This document shows, in pieces, positions 1 to 6,504 of a stretch of 14,874 nt of DNA; the stretch's first letter is position 1; each line of letters begins with the position of its first letter. The stretch is taken from the NCBI GenBank assembly GCA_913058195.1, contig CAJXPP010000025.1:1-14874 (forward strand), given 5' to 3'. A model generated the notes under the pieces. That model did no database searches and had not been told where the DNA came from. It was given only the letters and a program-made list of their open reading frames with translations. The DNA is from an uncultured Gammaproteobacteria bacterium (GTDB lineage: Bacteria > Pseudomonadota > Gammaproteobacteria > Nitrosococcales > Methylophagaceae). Made by a program: the position numbers and the translations under genes.

Positions 1-46
1 AGATCATGCCTAGTCTCGTGGGCTCGGAGATGTGTATAAGAGACAG
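1..46 (+). other. Nextera sequencing adapter (artefact)
   Basis: This is not genomic DNA. Positions 28-46 are the 19-bp Tn5 mosaic end AGATGTGTATAAGAGACAG. Positions 13-27 are the Nextera read-2 linker GTCTCGTGGGCTCGG. Positions 5-12 read CATGCCTA, which I recall as the i7 index of primer N706, and the first four bases match the end of the P7 primer. The exact reverse complement stands at the other end of the window. It should be trimmed; genomic sequence begins near 47. Confidence 0.98.
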
Positions 47-264
47 ACTTAAGATGGTTAACAAACCAATATTTCTTGGGTATCGTCGTCATTATTGTTC
101 AGAGTATCTGTAGATCGCCCTAGTAATAAATTAGGACCTTCAGGAAAATCCTGACCGTTAACGGGTATTTAGCTTATTTCATTAATTTAGCAATGTGTAG
201 ATAATGTGTTCAACGTCGTTACAAAAAGTAATGGCACTTTAAATAACTTAGTGAGGATACTACC
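47..264 (+). promoter_or_regulatory. pqqA upstream region with two adjacent palindromes
   Basis: About 218 bases without a convincing gene. A 15-bp inverted repeat TCAGGA-AAA-TCCTGA (140-154) is followed directly by a perfect 10-bp palindrome CCGTTAACGG (155-164). Neither is followed by a T tract, so they look more like operators than a terminator. GATAAT at 200-205 could be a -10 box, but I find no good -35 partner. The ribosome site for pqqA is GAGG at 253-256. At the extreme left a plus-strand frame is open from the adapter to TAG at 111-113. It could be the last 21 codons of a cut-off gene, but this is too short to judge. Confidence 0.4.
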
Positions 265-336
265 ATGTGGACTACACCAGAATATTCAGATATGCGTTTC
301 GGTTTTGAAGTAACAATGTACATCTGCAATCGTTAA
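265..336 (+). CDS. pqqA: PqqA, precursor peptide of pyrroloquinoline quinone
   Basis: This 23-residue peptide is the substrate from which the cofactor PQQ is built in the cytoplasm. It starts MWTTPEYSD and contains GFEVTMY, the PqqA hallmark, ending with YICNR, close to Klebsiella PqqA (YISNR as I remember it). Glu15 and Tyr19 are the two residues that PqqE, helped by the peptide chaperone PqqD, crosslinks in the first step of the pathway. Their i, i+4 spacing is intact. The ATG has GAGG eight bases upstream. A strong terminator begins 14 bases after the stop, so the gene is its own transcript unit here, and no pqqB, C, D or E gene lies in the window. It may be an extra copy supplying peptide for a PQQ-dependent alcohol or methanol dehydrogenase encoded elsewhere; that is inference. 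Confidence 0.93.
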   Translation: MWTTPEYSDMRFGFEVTMYICNR

Positions 337-350
337 GATTGATACCGAAT

Positions 351-389
351 AAAAAGCCCTTGATGTGAAAACATCAAGGGCTTTTTTTT
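351..389. terminator. Bidirectional Rho-independent terminator between pqqA and the TonB operon
   Basis: A perfect 16-bp stem (351-366 with 371-386) closes a GAAA tetraloop at 367-370. On the plus strand it runs into eight T (382-389), ending pqqA. On the minus strand the complement of 347-355 gives TTTTTATTC, so it can also end the converging operon whose last stop is at 444. The GC-rich core is AGCCCTTGATGT. Confidence 0.93.
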
Positions 390-443
390 GTCTGATTGTT
401 TCTATTCTATCAGTGGTTAAAGCTTCGACTTCATCCAATAAAC

Positions 444-938
444 TTAAGATGCAGCCTTTAGCCAAGCTAATAGATCTTCTTGTTTCATATAACCAATTTG
501 GCGTTTTATGGTGCGATCAGGCTTAATCAAATACATTAGCGGTAGCTCGCCATGCCAACGAGGGTCAACATCAAAGTAGAGTTTTTGAGCAACAGCATCT
601 GAAAACACCCATGCATCAACAACATCCAACTTGCTGGCTTCCATTTGTTGCTGAACCGCTGCTTTATCTAAAAATATATCCGTGCTGATTGTAGTTAACT
701 TAACAGTTGGGTAATTATTAAGATTATCACCTAAAAAAGCCAGCTCTTTCAGACAATAAGCACAATCTTTTGACCAAAACATGATGATGTGAGCTTGCCC
801 TTGATAGTGAGCCTTAATCTGATTAAACGAGCCTTTTACAAAGTGATTAACCGCCAAGCCATCATTACAGCCACTTAATAGTGTAAGCATCATAAAAGCA
901 AGTACAAGCATTTTTAAGCGTTTAATTTTTTTCATCAT
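444..938 (-). CDS. TlpA/ResA-like thioredoxin-fold lipoprotein
   Basis: 164 residues. The N-terminus is a lipoprotein signal: positively charged MMKKIKRLK, a hydrophobic stretch, then lipobox LLSGC with the lipidated Cys at residue 24. The mature part is a thioredoxin fold with the redox pair in FWSKDCAYC (Cys59 and Cys62) and the usual cis-proline near Pro133 (GELPLMY). It is therefore probably an envelope-anchored thiol-disulfide reductase or oxidase. It is the last gene of a three-gene leftward operon. Only four bases separate its ATG from the stop of the propeller gene, and it has no clear ribosome site of its own, which suggests translational coupling. Its neighbour carries a CxCC cluster in a secreted domain, a plausible partner for reduction; this is inference from context. 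A second ATG directly follows the first, so the start may be one codon later. Confidence 0.85.
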   Translation of the reverse strand: MMKKIKRLKMLVLAFMMLTLLSGCNDGLAVNHFVKGSFNQIKAHYQGQAHIIMFWSKDCAYCLKELAFLGDNLNNYPTVKLTTISTDIFLDKAAVQQQMEASKLDVVDAWVFSDAVAQKLYFDVDPRWHGELPLMYLIKPDRTIKRQIGYMKQEDLLAWLKAAS

Positions 939-942
939 TCAG

Positions 943-2175
943 CTATTCAATTATTGATGTTTTAATAACGGTTGCACCATTTTCTTTACTCTCAGTCCAC
1001 ATAATGAGTTGCTTAGTTTCCATGTCGATAATAATCGGATGTGAAGCATGAGATAAGGCATCAGATAACAATTCAGCTGGTGTCCATGTAATGCCTTTAT
1101 CAGATGAACTGGCCTTAACTATCTGCATACCACTTTCTCTTGCTCTGTCCCACACCACGGTAATGTCACCATTGCTATTAGCGGCAATATCAGTATGGAA
1201 AGAACTGTTATCACCTAATAGCATTGGCTCAGACCACGACAGCCCATTATTTGATGAATTAAGATAATAAGCACCTGCCTGATCACTTTTACCTGTTGTT
1301 ACAGTCGCATGAATCAAGTTATTTTTTGAATCAAATGCTAAGCCACCACCTACATGAGGACAACCTTCGAAATCCCAGCCAAATTCACCCACTGTACTTA
1401 CACGTTGCCAATTAAGATCAGAATCTATTTTACCTAATGCCATATCAGAGGGTTTTTTATCTCTATACAACACATAAAAGTCATCATTATGAAATTTAAC
1501 GGTATTCCAACAACAAGCACAGGTTTTTGCATCAAGCGTTTTATTTACTGACCATGTTTTGCCACCATCACGGCTTTGGCTAAACCTTAATCCTTGCGAC
1601 CCTTTATCTACTTTTCCTCGGCTATCTAACCAGACCAGATTGATTGCTTTATCACTGCCATCCATAGCAAAGAAACCATGAGGCCCATTCCAATCAGCTG
1701 GCATAGCTGATTTGTGCCATGTTAGTCCTTTGTCATCAGAACGCATCGCCATCATAGGGCCAGCATTATGCGGAACGCCCTCAACACGGGTCATCCATAC
1801 TGCAACTAATGCATTACCTGACACTGCTAATCGTGCATCATTACCCCGTTTAAATTTAAACGCATTATCGGCATTAATTATATTGACTTCATTTGACCAT
1901 GTTTGGCCATGATCAAGCGATGATTGATACCCTATACTTTGTTGAGTGCCTTTTTGCTTGGCAATTAAGGCATGTACTACACCACCGGCATACTTAACAT
2001 CAATACTTACCACATTATTGTGATTTTCCTGCGTCTGCTGCTCTCCATGTCCGTGTTCTGAGTGCTGATGTTGAGCAGCTTGATGTTCAAGATCACTCTG
2101 GACAAAGAGTGTCCAAATTATAAATACGGCAACAAAACTAATCAACAAACCTGTAATTATTTTAAACTTACTCAC
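943..2175 (-). CDS. Membrane-anchored Asp-box (BNR) beta-propeller with His-rich segment and CxCC motif
   Basis: 410 residues beginning at GTG, with GAGG six bases upstream. An N-terminal membrane anchor (about residues 5-25) is followed by a His-rich stretch with His31, 36, 38, 41, 43 and 52, which could bind metal. The rest is a propeller with five visible Asp boxes of the form SxDxGxTW, at about 86-93, 146-153, 201-208 and two more near the C-terminus (SSNNGLSW, SSDKGITW). Automatic tools would call it a sialidase, but I see no FRIP-type arginine motif of true sialidases, so enzyme activity on sialic acid is unlikely. TCACCW (Cys219, 221, 222) is an unusual thiol cluster that could bind copper or be kept reduced by the thioredoxin-like protein encoded just downstream. 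The gene lies 48 bases after the TonB receptor gene. The fold is confident; the role is not known. Confidence 0.75.
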   Translation of the reverse strand: MSKFKIITGLLISFVAVFIIWTLFVQSDLEHQAAQHQHSEHGHGEQQTQENHNNVVSIDVKYAGGVVHALIAKQKGTQQSIGYQSSLDHGQTWSNEVNIINADNAFKFKRGNDARLAVSGNALVAVWMTRVEGVPHNAGPMMAMRSDDKGLTWHKSAMPADWNGPHGFFAMDGSDKAINLVWLDSRGKVDKGSQGLRFSQSRDGGKTWSVNKTLDAKTCACCWNTVKFHNDDFYVLYRDKKPSDMALGKIDSDLNWQRVSTVGEFGWDFEGCPHVGGGLAFDSKNNLIHATVTTGKSDQAGAYYLNSSNNGLSWSEPMLLGDNSSFHTDIAANSNGDITVVWDRARESGMQIVKASSSDKGITWTPAELLSDALSHASHPIIIDMETKQLIMWTESKENGATVIKTSIIE

Positions 2176-2223
2176 TTATCACCTCTTGTTGATTAGTCTT
2201 ATTGCTATTATTTGACCGGTCTA

Positions 2224-4275
2224 CTATAACGAGTAGTCAAAGCCAACGAACACTTGTCTTGGTGCTCCTGGTGTATATCGTTCACTTCCAAACCTGAACT
2301 GGGCGCTTTCAGCAAAAACACGATCAGTTACATTATTTATTTTAGCAGTCAGGTTTAATTTGTCGCTAACTTGGTAGTTCAGTTTAATATTAGCAACATC
2401 ATGGCCCTTATATCGGCCTGCCGCATGAGCATCATCTAACCAATATGATCCGACATGTTCCCACTCAAGCATTGAACTAAGACCAGCAATTGCTTTTGGA
2501 GAATAAACCAAACGCACATTACTGACATTATTAGGTGCCTCAGCTTGCTCATTACTGTTGAATACCTCATCATTCTGATAATCATGTCTAGAGTAACTAT
2601 GGGCAATATGAGACGTTACTTCATCGCTTAGTTTTGAAGTCAATGATAATTCAATACCTCTATGTTCAGTTTTACCACCATTCTCATAGAAACGTTGGTT
2701 GGAACTAAAGCGTCGCTCAACAATAGTGTCATCTATTGTTAATAAATAAATTGAGCTGGCAAACTGATGACGTTCATAAGCAAATTTATAACCCACTTCA
2801 AAGGTATTTGTTACTTCTTCATCAAGTGAAAAATCAATATTTTTAGTTGTTAAACTGTACAAACGTGATGCTTGTGGAATACGAAACCCATTTGCATAAC
2901 GTGCATACACAGTTTGATTGTTATTCAGCTTATAAGTTAAATCTAACTTTGGGCTAAAGTGTGTGAATGAAGGGTCAGTATCAGAACTAGCACGGAAAAA
3001 ACTTGTTCCTGCATATTGTCCATCAGCTACATTATTAGTGTATTCGAAACTGTTGTAATCAAAACGTAAACCGGTACCTAACGTTAGCTTTTCAGTTAAC
3101 TGAAACTCTAAACGTGTATAAGGTGAAATGGCCGTATAATTAACATCATAGTCATAAATTTTACCTGCAGGTACAGAGTCTAATGTGGTTCGTTGTAAGT
3201 ATTCTCTGCTTGCTTTGGTATATTCAAAATCTATACCGCTAATGGCTGTCATAGCACCCAGCTGCATATTCGCTTTAAATAATAAACCAAGAGTATCATC
3301 TTCACTGTCATTGTGAGGTAAGCTATCCTGCCATGTAGCAGTATAACGATTACGTGTGCTTCTCAAATATGCAATAGAGTTAATCGATAGCGTATCTGAA
3401 ACGCGATGATCCCATTCAGCATTTGCACGAGCAAAATCAAACTTACGTTCTATCGGCAAGCCACTATCTAAAGCTGTTTGAATGTTACCTACCGATGTTG
3501 GGTTATTTTTAAACTCATCATAGCCAATTAATGAACCGGCCATTTCTGCTACTGTTTTATTGGCACTAAAGCCAAGTTTTATCGTATTATCATCATTCAA
3601 ATCATTAATGTATTTAACTGCTACTTCTTGGCGATCATATTCAGTGTGATCACGCCAACCATCAGACTCAGCATGAGAGCCTTGTACGGTAACCGTTGAA
3701 TTATCATCTATATCTATACCGCCTGATACCGAGTATTTTCTATAACCATCACTGCCGGCTTCAACACCGCCTGTCACACCCAATTGATCGCGTGCTGGTG
3801 TAGACAACACATTAATAGTAGCTGCAACAGCATCAGAACCATATAAAGCGGTTCCGGCACCTTTTAATACTTCTACTGACCCTGCTGAACTAAAGTTGGT
3901 ATATGCCAAACCATTGTGGTTGAAGAAGCCCGATGATTGAACAGGAATGCTATCTTGTAAGAACAGGTAGTAAGGTCCGGTGTTTCTAGGTAGGCGAATA
4001 CTGGTCATATGTCCAATTACTGAACCTGTTTGAGTGATCCGAACACCCGCAATTGAATTTAACAATTCTTTCTGAGTTGACGCATTATCCAGTGCCACTT
4101 GATCCTGTTGTTTTAAGCCAATACTTAAGGGCTGGTCAAGTACAGACTCCTGCGTACGCTCACCTGTAACAGTGATATCTGCCAAACTGATAGTTTCATG
4201 CTCAGCTGCTTCCAACATTGTACTTGCACTTAATAGATATAACGCCGATAACGGCAAGGTCTTCTTAAAACTCAT
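2224..4275 (-). CDS. TonB-dependent outer-membrane receptor
   Basis: 683 residues from ATG at 4275, preceded by GAGGA. An upstream in-frame TTG at 4287 overlaps that ribosome site and is not the start. A Sec signal peptide (MSFKKTLPLSAL, cleaved near residue 23) leads to a TonB box around ADITVTGE. A plug domain follows, including SVEVLKGAGTALYGSDAVA, the typical plug end. A long beta-barrel of alternating segments ends in VFVGFDYSL, as in outer-membrane proteins. It would import a ligand too large or scarce for porins, powered by TonB-ExbBD. Family resemblance is to siderophore or other metallophore receptors, but the ligand cannot be assigned. It heads an operon with a putative metal-binding propeller and a thioredoxin-like lipoprotein, which points to a metal or metal complex. 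I see no convincing Fur box upstream. Confidence 0.88.
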   Translation of the reverse strand: MSFKKTLPLSALYLLSASTMLEAAEHETISLADITVTGERTQESVLDQPLSIGLKQQDQVALDNASTQKELLNSIAGVRITQTGSVIGHMTSIRLPRNTGPYYLFLQDSIPVQSSGFFNHNGLAYTNFSSAGSVEVLKGAGTALYGSDAVAATINVLSTPARDQLGVTGGVEAGSDGYRKYSVSGGIDIDDNSTVTVQGSHAESDGWRDHTEYDRQEVAVKYINDLNDDNTIKLGFSANKTVAEMAGSLIGYDEFKNNPTSVGNIQTALDSGLPIERKFDFARANAEWDHRVSDTLSINSIAYLRSTRNRYTATWQDSLPHNDSEDDTLGLLFKANMQLGAMTAISGIDFEYTKASREYLQRTTLDSVPAGKIYDYDVNYTAISPYTRLEFQLTEKLTLGTGLRFDYNSFEYTNNVADGQYAGTSFFRASSDTDPSFTHFSPKLDLTYKLNNNQTVYARYANGFRIPQASRLYSLTTKNIDFSLDEEVTNTFEVGYKFAYERHQFASSIYLLTIDDTIVERRFSSNQRFYENGGKTEHRGIELSLTSKLSDEVTSHIAHSYSRHDYQNDEVFNSNEQAEAPNNVSNVRLVYSPKAIAGLSSMLEWEHVGSYWLDDAHAAGRYKGHDVANIKLNYQVSDKLNLTAKINNVTDRVFAESAQFRFGSERYTPGAPRQVFVGFDYSL

Positions 4276-4287
4276 GATTATCCTCAA

Positions 4288-4634
4288 AACAAATATAATT
4301 TTTGAGGGCGACTATACGAGGCGTTTAACTAATTTGCACTTGTTTTATAGCGATAATAAAAAATAGCTATTTATTTATGTCATATGACACAATGACTTAA
4401 GCGATATCATTTCATATCCCTCACTTTCAGTGCAAAAACAACATGCTCTAAAATGAGCTTGCGCAAACATAAAAGTTTAAGGGGAATAAACATATACAGT
4501 CACGGAGACACAACAATATTGCAGTCATCACACTCTTGTGATGAGTATTTACAATTAAATTAGAATGACCTAGCTTAGAGTAAATAAAAACCAAGATAGA
4601 CACCTTGGTAAGTCTTCGAAAAAAGTGATCCAGC
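4288..4634. promoter_or_regulatory. Intergenic region: TonB operon promoter and palindromes
   Basis: 347 bases with no convincing gene. Next to the receptor start, TATAGT on the minus strand (near 4309-4314) could be a -10 box; the -35 is weak. Two perfect 12-bp palindromes lie 17 bp apart further upstream: AAATAGCTATTT (4361-4372) and TGTCATATGACA (4378-4389). They are candidate repressor or activator sites for the receptor operon. A perfect 8-bp stem with a four-base loop, TCATCACA-CTCT-TGTGATGA (4525-4544), has no T tract; its function is unknown. A 36-codon plus-strand frame at 4453-4563 lacks a ribosome site and is probably chance. Confidence 0.45.
4585..4609 (-). terminator. Probable terminator of the DyP peroxidase gene
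   Basis: On the minus strand ACCAAG pairs with CTTGGT (4604-4609 with 4590-4595, loop of eight). It is followed by TTTTTATTTA, from the complement of the A-rich 4580-4590. It sits 26 bases after the stop of the peroxidase gene. The stem is only 6 bp, so strength is moderate. Confidence 0.5.
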
Positions 4635-5546
4635 TTAGCTAGAACAAGCTAACAGATCATCTAAGCTAGTCTGACTAGGAGCAAACCAATAAGAACTTGA
4701 TTTAGCTTGGCTAAAGTCTAACAAGCGGTCATAAATACCATCGCCAACCACACCAAACATTCTATCAAGTTGAATTTGGTGTCGAGCTTGTTGATTCGCA
4801 AAGCTCACAAAATAAAGGCCTTTTTCCTGACTATTACCAAAAGGCGTACTACGTCGATAAACTTTTGCAGCTTTACCATCTAATTTAGCATCAGTACGAC
4901 TAACATGTGAGTTATCCGGCATCGCATCACCCTCTAACTCAATGCTATCAGGCTTAGTTCTACCAATAACCTGTTCTTGTTCTAGCTGAGGAAGCTGCTT
5001 AAATTTTTTCAAATTATGAACCCATTTTTGAGTCAATAAATAACTGCCTTTTTCGCCCTTTTGTCCATCAGCGATTAAACTTTCTAAATATTTATGTTCA
5101 TCCTTAGGGTTAGCCGACCCATCTACAAAGCCTGTTAAATCACGGCTATCATGATATTTAACAGCCTGGATCTCTAGCGTTAAACTAGCAAGACCTTCTA
5201 AGGCATCAGTAATTTTAAAAACATGATCTAAATTATAACTATGACCTTCCTCAGTTGGACAATGTAACCAAAAGAACACATCCTGCTGTGTACTTGGACA
5301 AATATGCCCTTCCAGACCATTTATAGCTTTAAAACTACTTAAGCCTTCAATACTCATCTGCGGTTGCAAGCGCTGCCAGCAGTTTGGCCCAAATGCCATA
5401 ACAAGATGGCTTCCATCAGGTGTTGCAAGTGATGCCAACTGCTGTTTAAGCACACTGATATCGGCATCAGTATTTAATGAAAACTCTAAATAATAATGAT
5501 GAGTTGAAATGTCACTGTTAAATATCCCTGCTTGTGCCACTGCCAT
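4635..5546 (-). CDS. DyP-type haem peroxidase
   Basis: 303 residues, the usual length for the bacterial YfeX/DypB-like subgroup. The diagnostic GxxDG motif is present as GFVDG (residues 139-143, catalytic Asp142). The proximal haem ligand is His214 in NSHVSRTD. A distal arginine lies in YRRSTPFG, with Arg232 the best match to the catalytic Arg by spacing. Thr234 stands where DypB has Asn, a known point of variation as far as I recall. No signal peptide or twin-arginine motif is seen, so it should be cytoplasmic, and no encapsulin-targeting tail is recognisable. Such enzymes use hydrogen peroxide to oxidise porphyrins, dyes and other compounds; the natural substrate is unknown. It looks monocistronic, with its own promoter and a terminator downstream. 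An AGAGA ribosome site lies about nine bases before the ATG. Confidence 0.93.
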   Translation of the reverse strand: MAVAQAGIFNSDISTHHYYLEFSLNTDADISVLKQQLASLATPDGSHLVMAFGPNCWQRLQPQMSIEGLSSFKAINGLEGHICPSTQQDVFFWLHCPTEEGHSYNLDHVFKITDALEGLASLTLEIQAVKYHDSRDLTGFVDGSANPKDEHKYLESLIADGQKGEKGSYLLTQKWVHNLKKFKQLPQLEQEQVIGRTKPDSIELEGDAMPDNSHVSRTDAKLDGKAAKVYRRSTPFGNSQEKGLYFVSFANQQARHQIQLDRMFGVVGDGIYDRLLDFSQAKSSSYWFAPSQTSLDDLLACSS

Positions 5547-5572
5547 AGTGTTATATCTCTTAAATTTAAAAC

Positions 5573-5588
5573 GGATTATAGTTAATCC
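5573..5588 (-). promoter_or_regulatory. Peroxidase promoter -10 box inside an inverted repeat
   Basis: The perfect inverted repeat GGATTA-TAGT-TAATCC spans 16 bp. On the minus strand it contains TATAAT (5580-5575), about 30 bases before the peroxidase ATG, a fitting -10 position. No good -35 lies 16-18 bp further up. A protein bound to the repeat would block or shift polymerase, so it is a candidate operator. The regulator is unknown. Confidence 0.45.
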
Positions 5589-5646
5589 TAAACAAATCTA
5601 CTCACATTGACTAGTGTTTAGTCTGTTAGCCAACTGTATACTTTTA

Positions 5647-6048
5647 TTAGGGATTCACCTTTATTTTGCTTGGCACAAAGATGCCTATAAGTACCATCAA
5701 CGCCATTATTAAATGAACCCCAATTAAAATGGGTTTACCGTAATTAAAAACCTCATAGAGTAGATAGCTAGCTAAATGACTATTAACCACAGCTTGACCG
5801 CCAAGAGATTTTATATCAAAGGCTATCATTTCGACTTGGTTTAGCAAGTTAATACTTATAAATAAATTGATACTTGCAAAGATTGCATAAAATAATAAAA
5901 ACCCGTATTTGAAACTTGTTTTGACTTCAATGTCGAATGCAAACAAGCCCCCAAGTAATGCTAAATGAAGACTAATAAAAATTTCCCAATGGTCATACAA
6001 CTGAGTATGAATATTCGTTGATAGAGTAATTAATTCTGCAAGAGTCAT
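5647..6048 (-). CDS. Small inner-membrane protein, function unknown
   Basis: 133 residues that I do not recognise. The ATG has AGGAAG a few bases upstream. Three hydrophobic segments are visible, at about residues 24-40 (HLALLGGLFAF), 48-70 (LLFYAIFASINLFISINLL) and 106-128 (PILIGVHLIMALMVLIGIF). A polar loop of about 35 residues separates the second and third. There is no cysteine, and no obvious catalytic or metal-binding motif. It is transcribed toward the peroxidase gene, with 100 bases between them, and divergently from the RND operon. Cotranscription with the peroxidase is possible, but that gene has its own -10 candidate. No function is proposed. Confidence 0.7.
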   Translation of the reverse strand: MTLAELITLSTNIHTQLYDHWEIFISLHLALLGGLFAFDIEVKTSFKYGFLLFYAIFASINLFISINLLNQVEMIAFDIKSLGGQAVVNSHLASYLLYEVFNYGKPILIGVHLIMALMVLIGIFVPSKIKVNP

Positions 6049-6082
6049 GTTACTTCCTAGCCATGAGTTTAAGTTTATATAC

Positions 6083-6109
6083 TTGTATTAGGTCGCATAG
6101 TACTATGAT
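6083..6109 (+). promoter_or_regulatory. Candidate promoter and operator of the RND efflux operon
   Basis: A perfect 12-bp palindrome CATAGTACTATG (6096-6107) overlaps a possible -10 TATGAT (6104-6109). TTGTAT (6083-6088) could be a -35, but the 15-bp spacing is short. The palindrome lies between two divergent genes and could control either. No regulator gene is adjacent, unlike many RND operons. Confidence 0.4.
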
Positions 6110-6141
6110 AGTTTTCCTGTTTCAAAGCAAGGACGCCCAAT

Positions 6142-6504
6142 ATGGCCTCGAATGAATTCAGATTGTTTTCACACATGTTCAGAATGCTAGTTTTAACCGC
6201 ATTCATATTAGTCTGCTTGACCTCATGTAAAAAAGATTCTCAGATTGTTTCCGTCTATAAGTCTGATGGTTCACTCCAGTGCCAGGTAGACAATTTGGGT
6301 ATACCTCCCACAACGATGCAGGTTGAATTAATGGATCATGATATTCAGATCCATAATGCATACAAAACACATGATGGGCTCATGCATATTCAACTATGTG
6401 GAACACCGACAGACAATATAAATGTATTTGAGATTTCTGTTGTTGATATTGAAAAAGCACAAACACTTGGATTTGTATTAATGGTTGAAGGAGATGATGA
6501 ATAG
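6142..6504 (+). CDS. Small lipoprotein, first gene of the RND operon
   Basis: 120 residues. An AAGGA site eight bases upstream supports the ATG at 6142, giving a 14-residue hydrophilic lead before the hydrophobic signal. The inner Met15 is the alternative start. The lipobox is LTSC, with lipidated Cys29, followed by KKDSQ, so the product is probably outer-membrane or periplasmic. The mature domain is about 90 residues, apparently beta-rich, with two more cysteines (in LQCQV and QLCGT) that could form a disulfide. The C-terminus is acidic. I do not recognise the family. The stop TAG shares its G with the GTG start of the adaptor gene, so the two are translationally coupled. This suggests a periplasmic accessory role in the efflux system; that is inference. 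Confidence 0.8.
   Translation: MASNEFRLFSHMFRMLVLTAFILVCLTSCKKDSQIVSVYKSDGSLQCQVDNLGIPPTTMQVELMDHDIQIHNAYKTHDGLMHIQLCGTPTDNINVFEISVVDIEKAQTLGFVLMVEGDDE

Noticed and set aside
48..113. 3' end of a truncated gene at the left edge
   Set aside because: Only 21 open codons beside the adapter, with no recognisable motif; it cannot be supported as a feature.
943..2175. True sialidase (neuraminidase)
   Set aside because: Asp boxes are present but no FRIP arginine motif; Asp boxes occur in many non-enzymatic propellers.
4276..4287. TTG start of the TonB receptor four codons earlier
   Set aside because: The TTG lies in the ribosome binding site of the ATG at 4275, which begins a proper signal peptide.
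4525..4544. CRP-type binding site
   Set aside because: The half-sites are in the order TCACA then TGTGA, the reverse of the CRP consensus, with the wrong spacing.
4453..4563. 36-codon plus-strand frame in the gene-free stretch
   Set aside because: No ribosome site, and its frame runs through a hairpin; chance is likely.
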